From the NCBI GenBank assembly GCA_002480495.1, contig DLCG01000004.1, positions 306,893-370,892 on the forward strand: a stretch of 64,000 nucleotides of DNA, in the 5' to 3' direction. The notes under the pieces were generated by a model. The model did not search any database, was not told the origin of the DNA, and saw nothing but the letters and a program-made list of their open reading frames with translations. Position numbers and translations under genes: made by a program. Of this stretch, positions 24,899-32,320 are shown piece by piece. This DNA is from Rhodobiaceae bacterium UBA7804. GTDB lineage: Bacteria > Pseudomonadota > Alphaproteobacteria > Parvibaculales > Parvibaculaceae. Within the stretch, counting starts at the first letter, position 1; every line of letters begins with the position of its first letter.

Positions 24899-25764
24899 GC
24901 CTTGTTCAACCTTGCAATAAGGCTTGAAGTATCCCAGCGCTTGCCGCCCATCGCCTGAACCTCCGAATAGAACTGGTCGACCAGCGCCGTCACGGGCAGA
25001 TGCGCGCCGTTCCGCCTTGCCTCGTCGAGGCAGATGGAAAGATCCTTGCGCATCCAGTCGACGGCAAAGCCGAAATCGAACTTGCCCTCTATCATCGTCT
25101 TGTAACGGTTTTCCATCTGCCAGCTCTGCGCCGCGCCTTTCGAGATCGTTTCGATCACGGCTTCGGCGTCGAGCCCCGCCTGTTTCGCGAAGTGCAGGCC
25201 TTCCGCAAGCCCCTCAACGAGACCGGCGATGCAGATCTGGTTCACCATCTTGGTAAGTTGCCCCGCGCCCGAGGGGCCGATCAGTTTTGCCATCCGCGCA
25301 TAGGCATCGATAACGGGTTTCGCCCTGGCAAAGGCGTTCTCCTCACCACCAGCCATGACGGTCAGCACGCCATTCTCCGCGCCCGCCTGCCCGCCTGAAA
25401 TCGGCGCATCGATGAATGCAATCCCGCGCGCCTTCGCATCGGCGTGGAGCTCGCGTGCGACGGCGGCGGATGCCGTCGTGTGGTCGACGAAGATCGCGCC
25501 CTCCCTCATCCCGTGAAAGGCGCCGTGCTCGCCCACCGTCACCTCGCGCAGATCGTCGTCATTACCTACGCAGGCGAACACGAACTCCGCTCCCGCGGCG
25601 GCCTCGCGCGGCGTCGCCGCGGCTGCGCCGCCATGGCTTTTCACCCAGGCTTCCGCCTTCGCGCCCGTGCGGTTGTAGACGGTAACCTCGTGTCCGGCTT
25701 TCTTGAGATGTCCCGCCATCGGAAATCCCATAACGCCAAGCCCGATAAATGCGACCTTGCTCAC
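24895..25764 (-). CDS. NAD(P)-dependent beta-hydroxyacid dehydrogenase (tartronate-semialdehyde reductase / HIBADH family)
   Basis: The 289-residue protein has the Rossmann motif AFIGLGVMGFPMAGHLKKAG, the substrate motif DAPISGGQAGAENG and the catalytic lysine in GAGQLTKMVNQICIAG. It is a distant paralogue of mmsB at 18.8 kb. Substrate uncertain: family members reduce tartronate semialdehyde, succinate semialdehyde or glyoxylate. The 4-base overlap with the ornithine decarboxylase raises the possibility that it reduces a semialdehyde from polyamine breakdown, which is inference only. The start is GTG. Confidence 0.9.
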   Translation of the reverse strand: MSKVAFIGLGVMGFPMAGHLKKAGHEVTVYNRTGAKAEAWVKSHGGAAAATPREAAAGAEFVFACVGNDDDLREVTVGEHGAFHGMREGAIFVDHTTASAAVARELHADAKARGIAFIDAPISGGQAGAENGVLTVMAGGEENAFARAKPVIDAYARMAKLIGPSGAGQLTKMVNQICIAGLVEGLAEGLHFAKQAGLDAEAVIETISKGAAQSWQMENRYKTMIEGKFDFGFAVDWMRKDLSICLDEARRNGAHLPVTALVDQFYSEVQAMGGKRWDTSSLIARLNKA

Positions 25765-25828
25765 CTGCGGTCTCCTCGTTTCGCTTCCTCGTCGCCTTAT
25801 CTAACAGGCTGCCAGCTACAAGCGCAAA

Positions 25829-25859
25829 AAAGGCTCCCGCGCATCGCGCGGAAGCCTTT
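25829..25859 (-). terminator. intrinsic terminator of the exbB-exbD-exbD-tonB-like operon
   Basis: AAAGGCT-CCGCGC (25829-25842) pairs with GCGCGG-AGCCTTT (25846-25859) with one mismatch and a 3-base loop. On the minus strand it is followed by TTTTTGCGC. It begins about 20 bases after the last gene of the operon. Confidence 0.88.
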
Positions 25860-25879
25860 GCCTGATGCCTGTGAAAAAC

Positions 25880-26731
25880 TTACTCGATCCGCCCTTCGGC
25901 CGCGATATGTCCCGAGCGGCAGAGCTGCGAGGACTGCCATGTGCATGGCGCGTAGTAGAGCCGCACGATGTCGCCCTCGCGCGTCATGTCGTAGCAGTCC
26001 CGCGTGCCGTACTGGATGGCCTTGGAGCTGTGGCACCAGCGGTTGCCCTCGATCCACCAGGTTCCCTCGCCGGATTCCTCGCGCGTCGTCGCGCTGCCGC
26101 TGCCCCGATGATAAGTCTGGAAGAAATAATGCTTGAGGTCGACATCCGTCGTTCCGTCCGGATGCAGCTGGATGGTCGTCTCCACGTAGCGGCTGCTTCC
26201 CTGGATGTCGATGCGGCCCATCTCCAGCACGAATGTCTTGCCCGTCATCTGCGCGCGTATCTGGCCTGCGGTAAGGGAATCGCCCTTCTTGTTGAGTATC
26301 GTCTCCTGCGCGTCGCCGCCCGCGCCACCGGCCGTGCCGCCTTCCGTTCCCCCGCCGGTAGTCGCGGGCTGCTCCACGGGCTCGGGCGTCGGCTCGGGAA
26401 TTTCTTCCGGAGGCGGCATCGGCTTCGCCGACTTGCGCACCGCCGTTTCCTTCTTCGGCTCCGGCGGCTTCGGCGGCACGGGCTTCACCTCCGGCTTGGG
26501 TTCCTCGATGGGTTTCGGCGGCGCTGCATAGCGCTCATTGGCGGATCCCGCCGCAAGCTGGAAGGTCACGGACTCGCCGCCACCCGGCCCCGGTCCTCCG
26601 AATATGCCGCCGAAGGTCAACAGGAAGGAGAGAAACAGCAGCCCGTGCAGCGCAATCGACGCGATCAGGAAGTTCCGCAGGCGAAACTCGCGCGGCTGCA
26701 TCTCCTCCGTCGCGGCGCCTGCAACGCTCAT
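25880..26731 (-). CDS. TonB-like energy-transducing protein with a non-TonB C-terminal domain
   Basis: The 283-residue protein has a TonB-type N-terminus: a single membrane segment (about residues 20-42) with the functional SxxxH motif (Ser25-His29 in ASIALHG), then a Pro/Lys/Glu-rich stalk (about 65-125) and a Gly-rich linker. The C-terminal ~130 residues do not show the TonB_C pattern. Instead they are Trp/Tyr-rich, predicted beta, with four cysteines (in NRWCHSS, TRDCYDM, YAPCTW and SQLCRS) that could form two disulfides in the periplasm. It is coupled to exbD2 by a 4-base overlap. The cargo or partner is unknown; no TonB-dependent receptor is nearby. Confidence 0.85.
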   Translation of the reverse strand: MSVAGAATEEMQPREFRLRNFLIASIALHGLLFLSFLLTFGGIFGGPGPGGGESVTFQLAAGSANERYAAPPKPIEEPKPEVKPVPPKPPEPKKETAVRKSAKPMPPPEEIPEPTPEPVEQPATTGGGTEGGTAGGAGGDAQETILNKKGDSLTAGQIRAQMTGKTFVLEMGRIDIQGSSRYVETTIQLHPDGTTDVDLKHYFFQTYHRGSGSATTREESGEGTWWIEGNRWCHSSKAIQYGTRDCYDMTREGDIVRLYYAPCTWQSSQLCRSGHIAAEGRIE

Positions 26732-27132
26732 TGCCCTCTCTCCGTCAGGATCGTCACCTGCTCGACGCCGGCTTCTCTCAATCCTTCCATAAGCTGCAGC
26801 ACGGCTTCCGCGGGCGCATCGGCATCGGCCTTGATCGCGACGCGCTTCGTATTCGTGTCCTTCAGATGCTTCTCCACCATCACTCCCGAAAGCTGCGCAT
26901 CCATCACCCTGTCGCCGAGCCAGACGAACCCGTCCGCCTCCACGATGAGCGTCGTCGGCACCTCCTGCTCGCGATCGTTGAGCATGCCCTCTGGCAGCGA
27001 CACGGCGACATCCTCTGCGGGCTTCATCGTTCCTGCGAGCAGGAAGAAGATCAGCAGCAGAAACACCACGTTGATGAGCGGCACCAGCGTTTCGAATTGC
27101 CTGCGCGGCGGCTCTTCGTCGAATTCGATCAT
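26728..27132 (-). CDS. exbD: ExbD/TolR family protein with Asn replacing the membrane Asp (ExbD2)
   Basis: The 134-residue protein has one N-terminal membrane helix and a periplasmic domain, as in ExbD/TolR. The helix reads LVPLINVVFLLLIFFLLAG: the proton-carrying Asp is replaced by Asn21 (codon AAC on the minus strand). The neighbouring ExbD1 keeps Asp. The protein overlaps both neighbours by 4 bases, so the stoichiometry of the two ExbDs is probably matched. I infer a mixed ExbD dimer with a single protonatable site; the alternative is a structural or regulatory role. Confidence 0.9.
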   Translation of the reverse strand: MIEFDEEPPRRQFETLVPLINVVFLLLIFFLLAGTMKPAEDVAVSLPEGMLNDREQEVPTTLIVEADGFVWLGDRVMDAQLSGVMVEKHLKDTNTKRVAIKADADAPAEAVLQLMEGLREAGVEQVTILTERGQ

Positions 27133-27536
27133 TTCGCGATCTTCTCCACGCGTGCAGTGCCGACATTCTTCGCGCCGGACTCCCGCGCCGCCTCGACGGC
27201 GGAAACGAGCGCCTGCGTGCGCGAGCCCTTCTCGGCGAGGATGGTCACGGTGATGTCCTTGCGTTCGCCGATTGCCGCCTTCAGCCCTTCGGAGAGCGCC
27301 GCGCGTTCCACGGGCTCGCCATCGATGGCGATGCTTCCGTCGCCGTTCAGCCAGATCTCGACCACGCGCGCATCCTTCGGCAGTTCGTCCGCGCTCGGCG
27401 CGGGCGTCACCACCGACAGCGACTGCTCCTGCAGGAACGATGTCGTCAGCATGAAGAAGATGAGCAGCAGGAACACCACGTCGATCAGCGGCGTCAGGCT
27501 GGCCATCCCTCTCTTGCGGATGGGTTCCTCGAACAT
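27129..27536 (-). CDS. exbD: ExbD/TolR family biopolymer transport protein (ExbD1)
   Basis: The 135-residue protein starts MFEEPIRKRGMASL and has a single membrane helix with the canonical aspartate (Asp19 in LTPLIDVVFLLLIFFML), followed by a periplasmic ExbD/TolR domain. With ExbB it should form the proton-driven stator-like complex that energises the TonB-like protein. It lies 22 bases after exbB and overlaps exbD2 by 4 bases. The upstream in-frame extension to 27599 is not supported. Confidence 0.93.
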   Translation of the reverse strand: MFEEPIRKRGMASLTPLIDVVFLLLIFFMLTTSFLQEQSLSVVTPAPSADELPKDARVVEIWLNGDGSIAIDGEPVERAALSEGLKAAIGERKDITVTILAEKGSRTQALVSAVEAARESGAKNVGTARVEKIAK

Positions 27537-27558
27537 GCTCAGCACTCCCGCCGGTCCG

Positions 27559-28338
27559 CTATTGCGCCGCCCTGGATTGGGTCGCACCCGGCCTTGCATG
27601 CAGCGCCGCGATCACGCGCGAGGAAGCGTCGCGCATCGACAGCCGTACCTGGTCGATCTTGCCCTCGAGAAGATTGAGCGCGGTAATCGCCGGCAGGGCC
27701 ACGATGAGACCGACCGCCGTGGTCAGAAGCGCCACCCAGATACCGCCCGAAAGCAGCGCCGGATCGACCTGCGTTCCGGCCGCCTCCAGGCTCTGGAAGG
27801 CGTTGATCATGCCGATCACCGTGCCGAGCAGGCCGAGCAGCGGCGAGATATTGCCGATCACTTCGAGCCAGCGCAGATAGCGCTGCAGCGCGCCGATCTC
27901 CATGGTCCCCACGCGCTGGATTTCCGCCGCCACGTCCTCGTCGCGCAGGTCGCCGCGCATCTTCGCCTTGACGCCCGCCGCCATCGCCCTGGCGAGCGGC
28001 GTCTTTTGCTTCTTGAGAATGTCGAGTGCCCCGCCGAGATCGCCCCGCTCCACCTTGTCCACGGCGGGATCGACGAACCCGCGCTTGGAAAGTCCCGCAC
28101 TCCAGAACTGGACGATCTTCAACAGGATGATCGCGACCGCGATGACGGAAAGCACCAGCAGGATCGCGACGATCGGGCCGCCCTTGTCGATCAGCGAACC
28201 GATCGAATACCAGACATCTCCGCTGCCGCCTTGGGCGATGATATCGGCGGCGCCGTTCGCGGCGCCCTCGGCTCCGTTTGCCGCCGCACCCTCCGCCGCA
28301 CCCGCCGCGGAATCCACGCTTGTCGCTTCTTCAGGCAT
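27559..28338 (-). CDS. exbB: MotA/TolQ/ExbB proton channel family protein
   Basis: The 259-residue protein carries a long Ala/Gly-rich N-terminal extension (about residues 1-40), then three membrane segments: PIVAILLVLSVIAVAIILL, ISPLLGLLGTVIGMINAF and GIWVALLTTAVGLIVALPAI, the last two holding the conserved TolQ/ExbB pore region. The start MPEEAT is preceded by AGGAGC. It heads the exbB-exbD-exbD-tonB-like operon and is divergent from a marR gene. Confidence 0.93.
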   Translation of the reverse strand: MPEEATSVDSAAGAAEGAAANGAEGAANGAADIIAQGGSGDVWYSIGSLIDKGGPIVAILLVLSVIAVAIILLKIVQFWSAGLSKRGFVDPAVDKVERGDLGGALDILKKQKTPLARAMAAGVKAKMRGDLRDEDVAAEIQRVGTMEIGALQRYLRWLEVIGNISPLLGLLGTVIGMINAFQSLEAAGTQVDPALLSGGIWVALLTTAVGLIVALPAITALNLLEGKIDQVRLSMRDASSRVIAALHARPGATQSRAAQ

Positions 28339-28446
28339 TCGCTTGCTCCTCCCGGGGACACGTCCCCACCCCCAACCCATCCGGCTTTCCGTTTGTCCGG
28401 GGCCTCCTCCCCCGCTATTAACGGGTGACCACCGGCGGAATTTTTA

Positions 28447-28461
28447 GTAAACTTGGTTTAC
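28447..28461. promoter_or_regulatory. perfect palindrome between exbB and marR, candidate MarR operator
   Basis: GTAAAC (28447-28452), TTG, GTTTAC (28456-28461) form a perfect 15-base palindrome in an otherwise GC-rich divergent region. It lies about 22 bases downstream, on the minus strand, of a TTGACG -35-like hexamer (28488-28483), where a bound repressor would block exbB transcription. Confidence 0.55.
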
Positions 28462-28603
28462 GAAATCATCGCCGCGCCGGAACGTCAAGCGCCTCGACGA
28501 AAAACCACGCGTCATTTTTTTGTCTTGAGCGAAATTGCGCGGCGGCTCCGTCTTGATACTGTCACTTTGCGTGTTTTTTCGTGACGCAACGGGACTGAGG
28601 GGC

Positions 28604-29107
28604 ATGACAAGAAAAAGAATCGCCGCCGAAGCGGTACCGCTGGAAGACGATGCGAACGACATCTTCGCGCCGGAGAATTTCCTGCGCGCGATCACCGATG
28701 TCGGCGAGATGCTCGCCATGATCTACGACCGGCGCACGGGTCTCACGCGCAATCAGACGCGCATCGTCATCGAACTTCTCGAACGCGATGGCCAGACCCA
28801 GACGGAACTGGCGAACGCCCTTTCGATACACAAGGTTTCCGTCGGCATCTATGTCGGCGAACTGGAGGATATGGGCCTTGTCGAGCGGCGCACGCACCCG
28901 ACCGACGGCCGTGCGAAATGCATCTACCTGACGCCCCTGCTCCACGCGAACAAGCATATCGGCCAGCAGCACTACGAACGCATCCATGCCGCCGCAATCG
29001 ACGGCATCGAACGGGACGACTATCTTACGATGCTGAAAAGCCTGCGCCGGATGCGCGATAATCTCACGGCGCTCGACGCAGCGGAAAATTCCGGCAAAAA
29101 GACCTAG
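28604..29107 (+). CDS. MarR family transcriptional regulator
   Basis: The 167-residue protein has a MarR winged helix: LTRNQTRIVIELLERDGQTQTELANALSIHKVSVGIYVGELEDMGLVERR (helices and recognition helix), then THPTDGRAKCIYLTP (wing with the conserved Asp-Arg-type turn). The start MTRKRI has GAGG upstream. It is divergent from the ExbB/ExbD/TonB-like operon and shares with it a perfect palindrome, so it is the likely regulator of that operon. Its 3' end overlaps the end of a convergent flavin reductase gene by 4 bases. Confidence 0.9.
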   Translation: MTRKRIAAEAVPLEDDANDIFAPENFLRAITDVGEMLAMIYDRRTGLTRNQTRIVIELLERDGQTQTELANALSIHKVSVGIYVGELEDMGLVERRTHPTDGRAKCIYLTPLLHANKHIGQQHYERIHAAAIDGIERDDYLTMLKSLRRMRDNLTALDAAENSGKKT

Positions 29108-29616
29108 CCGACGGGCGGCAGGAAGTTGTAGCCGCCGCGGTGATAGAGCAGCGGCCGGCCGTCCTCGACATAGTCGAACTTGAGCACCCGCCCGACCATG
29201 ATCACGTGGTCGCCCGCGTCGTGCCGTGCATCGATCTCGCATTCGAAGTGCGCCAGCGCTTCCTTCAGCGCCGGAATGCCGCTTTCCCCTTCCACAACCT
29301 CGATGCCCTCCAGGCTGTGGCCGCCCTTCCGGGCGAGCCGCGACGACATCTCCCTGTGCTCTTCCCTGAGCACGTTCACCGTGAAATGCGTCGCCTTGCT
29401 GAAGACGTCCAGCGTGTCCGACCCCTTGTCGAGGCACCAGAGCACCAGCGGCGGGTCGAGCGAGACGGACGAGAAGGAATTGACAGTGATCCCGATCGGT
29501 TCCTTGCCTCCCTCCCGCGTCGTCACGACGGCGACGCCGGTCGTGAAGCAGCCGAGCGCATTGCGGAACTTGCGCACGTCATGGGCCCCGCCCTTGGTCA
29601 CCGTCTCGGCCGTCAT
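29104..29616 (-). CDS. flavin reductase-like FMN-binding protein
   Basis: The 170-residue protein belongs to the split-barrel flavin reductase family (HpaC/ActVB type) that supplies reduced FMN or FAD to two-component monooxygenases. Recognisable segments are RNALGCFTTGVAVVTT, GITVNSFSSVSLDPPLVLWCLDK and HFTVNVLREEHREM. No oxygenase partner lies in the window, so the substrate system is unknown. It is divergent from motA and convergent with the marR gene. Confidence 0.92.
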   Translation of the reverse strand: MTAETVTKGGAHDVRKFRNALGCFTTGVAVVTTREGGKEPIGITVNSFSSVSLDPPLVLWCLDKGSDTLDVFSKATHFTVNVLREEHREMSSRLARKGGHSLEGIEVVEGESGIPALKEALAHFECEIDARHDAGDHVIMVGRVLKFDYVEDGRPLLYHRGGYNFLPPVG

Positions 29617-29872
29617 CTGGTCTGAAACTCCCTGCGGCGGCGCCCCCGGGGCTCCGCCTTGTAACGCATCGTTAATCCTGCTTGCCCCGGTTTAAGCCAG
29701 CCGCGCACCGCCACGCAACACCATCCCGCGCAAATCCGCAGATTTTCGCGCAAAACGTCTTGGTTAAACCGGCTGTTAAGAGGCGCCCCGCAAGAATGCC
29801 CGCAGAGATGGGGCGGTCTCGCTGCCGATGGTCGGGAGCCGCGGTTTAACCTGCAGGAAAGTAGCTGGGCAG
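29617..29872. other. 256-base divergent region between the flavin reductase gene and motA
   Basis: No coding sequence is supported. The region contains three copies of a GGTTTAA motif in alternating orientation (29689-29695 forward, 29764-29770 reverse, 29843-29849 forward); the first two are part of a perfect 9-base inverted repeat (CCGGTTTAA / TTAAACCGG). TTAA...TTAA with an 8-base gap occurs at 29764-29779. Confidence 0.5.
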
Positions 29873-30736
29873 ATGCGGCTGATTGTTGGCATTTTGGTAG
29901 TCGTTCTGAGTGTCTTTGGCGGTTATGCCGCCATGGGCGCGCATCTCGAGGTGCTCTGGCAGCCTTTCGAAGGCGTCATCATTCTCGGCGCCGCGATCGG
30001 CGCCTTCGTGATCGCCAATCCGCCCGCGGTTCTGAAGGGCATGGGTGGCGTTTTCGGCACCTTGTTCCGGGGCCCCCGCTACGACAAGGCCGCCTATCTG
30101 GAACTTCTCGGCCTTCAATACACGCTTTTCAAACTCGCCAAGAGCAAGGGCAATCTCGCGCTCGAAGCGCATGTCGAAAATCCCCGCGAAAGCACGATCT
30201 TCGGCCAGTTCCCGAAATTCTCCTCCGACCATCACGCGGTGGAATTCATGTGCGACTACCTGCGCATGATCACGCTGGGCACCGAGAACGCGCATGAACT
30301 CGAAGCCCTGATGGACGAGGAACTCGAAACCCATCATCAGGAGCGCGAGCGCATCGTCGGCGCCGTGCAGGCACTCGCCGACGGCACGCCCGCTCTCGGC
30401 ATCGTCGCGGCCGTGCTCGGCGTCATCAAGACAATGGGCTCGATCGATCAGCCGCCAGAAGTTCTCGGCCATCTCATCGGCGGCGCTCTCGTCGGCACCT
30501 TCCTCGGCGTCTTCGTCGCCTATGGCTTCTTCGCGCCCATGGCCCAGTCGCTGCGCAACATCTACGAGGCCGAGTCGAAATATTATCTGTCGATGAAGGC
30601 TGGCCTCCTCGCCCATATGGCCGGTTATGCGCCTGCCGTCTCCATCGAGTTCGCCCGCAAGGCGCTCATGTCGGAAGTCCGTCCCACCTTCACCGAAGTG
30701 GAACAGTCGACCGCCGCCCTGCAGCCCGCAGGCTGA
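29873..30736 (+). CDS. motA: flagellar motor stator protein MotA
   Basis: MotA forms the proton-driven stator with MotB. The 287-residue protein begins MRLIVGILVVVLSVFGGY, has four membrane segments, a cytoplasmic loop with the charged helix LEALMDEELETHHQERERI, and the proline-containing GTPALGIVAAVLGVIKTMG before the last helices. It is 29 bases upstream of motB in one operon. No other flagellar genes are present in the window. Confidence 0.96.
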   Translation: MRLIVGILVVVLSVFGGYAAMGAHLEVLWQPFEGVIILGAAIGAFVIANPPAVLKGMGGVFGTLFRGPRYDKAAYLELLGLQYTLFKLAKSKGNLALEAHVENPRESTIFGQFPKFSSDHHAVEFMCDYLRMITLGTENAHELEALMDEELETHHQERERIVGAVQALADGTPALGIVAAVLGVIKTMGSIDQPPEVLGHLIGGALVGTFLGVFVAYGFFAPMAQSLRNIYEAESKYYLSMKAGLLAHMAGYAPAVSIEFARKALMSEVRPTFTEVEQSTAALQPAG

Positions 30737-30765
30737 GCCCTTCGGCAGAAAGCGCGTAACGCATC

Positions 30766-31662
30766 ATGGCGTCGAACGAACAGCCCATCATTCTCAAGAA
30801 GGTCAAGAAGGTCGTCCACGGCCATCACGGCGGTGCGTGGAAGATCGCCTATGCCGACTTCGTGACCGCCATGATGGCCTTCTTCCTGCTGATGTGGCTG
30901 ATCAGCATGACGACGCCTGAACAGAAGCAGGGCCTCGCCGACTATTTCGCGCCGTCGAATGTCAGCCGCTCGACAAGCGGCGCGGGCGGCATCATGGGCG
31001 GCACCGCCTTCGACGAGACGGGCGCGCGCATGCCCGGCACCAAACCGCAGGTCGTCATGACCATCTCGACCCCCGCCCAGCCGAAGAGTCCCGAACTCGC
31101 GGAGAAGGAAGCCAAGCGCGCGGCCGAGATGAACGAGTTGATGCAGCAGAAGTCGATGCGCGACGCAAAGAACTTCCAGAGCGCCGCGGAAAGCATCCGT
31201 CAGGCAATGCGGGAGAACCCCGACCTCGCCGAACTGTCGCGCAATCTCATCATCGACGAAACACCCGAAGGCCTGCGCATCCAGATCGTGGATCAGGACG
31301 GCCGCTCCATGTTCCCCTCGGGCAATGTCGAACCTTACGAGCGCACGCGCCGTCTGCTTGAGGAAGTGGCGAAGATTCTCGTGCGCCTGCCCAACCGCAT
31401 CAGCATCTCCGGCCACACCGATGCGAATCCCGTCTCCGGCCGGCCCGGCTATTCCAATTGGGAACTCACATCGGACCGCGCGAACGCGACGCGCCGCATT
31501 CTGGAAAGCGCGGGCCTTTCCAACGACCGCATCTATCAGGTCGTCGGCAAGGCGGATTCGGAACCGCTCTTCCCGGAAGACCCCTATATGGCCGCAAATC
31601 GCCGCCTTTCCGTGGTTCTTCTGCGCGAAGCGCCGGTCACGCCTCCCGGCTTCAGCCCCTGA
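30766..31662 (+). CDS. motB: flagellar motor protein MotB
   Basis: The 298-residue protein has the basic N-terminus KKVKKVVHGHHGGAWKIAY, one membrane helix with the essential aspartate (Asp31 in YADFVTAMMAFFLLMWLIS), a plug and linker, and an OmpA-like peptidoglycan-binding domain from about residue 175 (RISISGHTDANPVSGRPGYS and NRRLSVVLLR). With MotA it couples proton flow to flagellar rotation. The normal Asp contrasts with the Asn variant of the related ExbD2 nearby. Confidence 0.96.
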   Translation: MASNEQPIILKKVKKVVHGHHGGAWKIAYADFVTAMMAFFLLMWLISMTTPEQKQGLADYFAPSNVSRSTSGAGGIMGGTAFDETGARMPGTKPQVVMTISTPAQPKSPELAEKEAKRAAEMNELMQQKSMRDAKNFQSAAESIRQAMRENPDLAELSRNLIIDETPEGLRIQIVDQDGRSMFPSGNVEPYERTRRLLEEVAKILVRLPNRISISGHTDANPVSGRPGYSNWELTSDRANATRRILESAGLSNDRIYQVVGKADSEPLFPEDPYMAANRRLSVVLLREAPVTPPGFSP

Positions 31663-31708
31663 TCCGGGGCGGGAGTCTCCTTCGCTCCGCTTGCTTTCCC
31701 TTTTTCCA

Positions 31709-31734
31709 GCCCTTATGTGAATAGGGCCGTTTTT
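31709..31734 (+). terminator. weak candidate terminator after motB
   Basis: GCCCT (31709-31713) pairs with AGGGC (31723-31727), followed by a run of five T at 31730-31734. The stem is only 5 base pairs, so termination may be partial. Confidence 0.3.
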
Positions 31735-31752
31735 CTGAACGACGGGAAAAAG

Positions 31753-32235
31753 ATGAGCGAAAGCAACAATGTAGCTCCCACGGGCCTTTCCGCTTCGGAA
31801 AGTTTCAGCTGGCCTGCCGGCGCCTTCGACGGCGTCATCATGGCTCGTTGCCTCGCCTTTCTCGCGGACCTGCTGGTCGTCTGCATCCTGATCGTCCTTG
31901 CTTCGGCTCTGTTCGGCGTTCTGGGCATTCTGACCTTCGGCCTTCTCTGGCCCGGTGCCGCCCTGTCGCCGCTCGTTGCCCTTGCCTATTTCACCTTCAC
32001 GTTGGGCGGGCGGCATTCGGCTACGCCCGGCATGCGCTGGCAGGGAATCGAACTGCGCGCCTGGAACGGGCACCGGCCGGGCTACCTTCAGGCCCTTCTC
32101 CAGACGATTCTCTTTTATGTCACCGTGACGGTCGGCACATTTCTCGTCCTCGTCGTGCCCTTCTTCAACGAACGCCGCCGCTGTCTCCACGACTATCTTT
32201 GCGGTACTGTCTTCGTCCGTAGCAGCTCAGTCTGA
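31753..32235 (+). CDS. RDD family membrane protein
   Basis: This 160-residue protein has two to three membrane segments and the RDD-type start FDGVIMARCLAFLADLLVV, with the conserved Arg and Asp in the first helix, and RRRCLHDYLCGTVFV at the C-terminus. RDD proteins are of unclear function; some are implicated in ion or solute transport. The start MSESNN follows a GAC-GGGAAAAAG stretch. It lies between motB and a permease gene on the same strand. Confidence 0.88.
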   Translation: MSESNNVAPTGLSASESFSWPAGAFDGVIMARCLAFLADLLVVCILIVLASALFGVLGILTFGLLWPGAALSPLVALAYFTFTLGGRHSATPGMRWQGIELRAWNGHRPGYLQALLQTILFYVTVTVGTFLVLVVPFFNERRRCLHDYLCGTVFVRSSSV

Positions 32236-32320
32236 ACCGGGGCCAATTTCGCTAGACACGAGTTCCACTACGAAGCACGAAAGCCGTGAACGGCATTGTG
32301 CTCCCTGAAGAGATGCGCGC

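Noticed and set aside
26731..28428. 565-codon plus-strand open frame opposite exbB-exbD
   Set aside because: It is the complement of clear ExbB/ExbD genes and has shadow-like composition.
30625..32190. 521-codon minus-strand open frame opposite motB and the RDD gene
   Set aside because: It is antisense to MotB with all its motifs; the composition is Ala/Arg/Gly-rich without domains.
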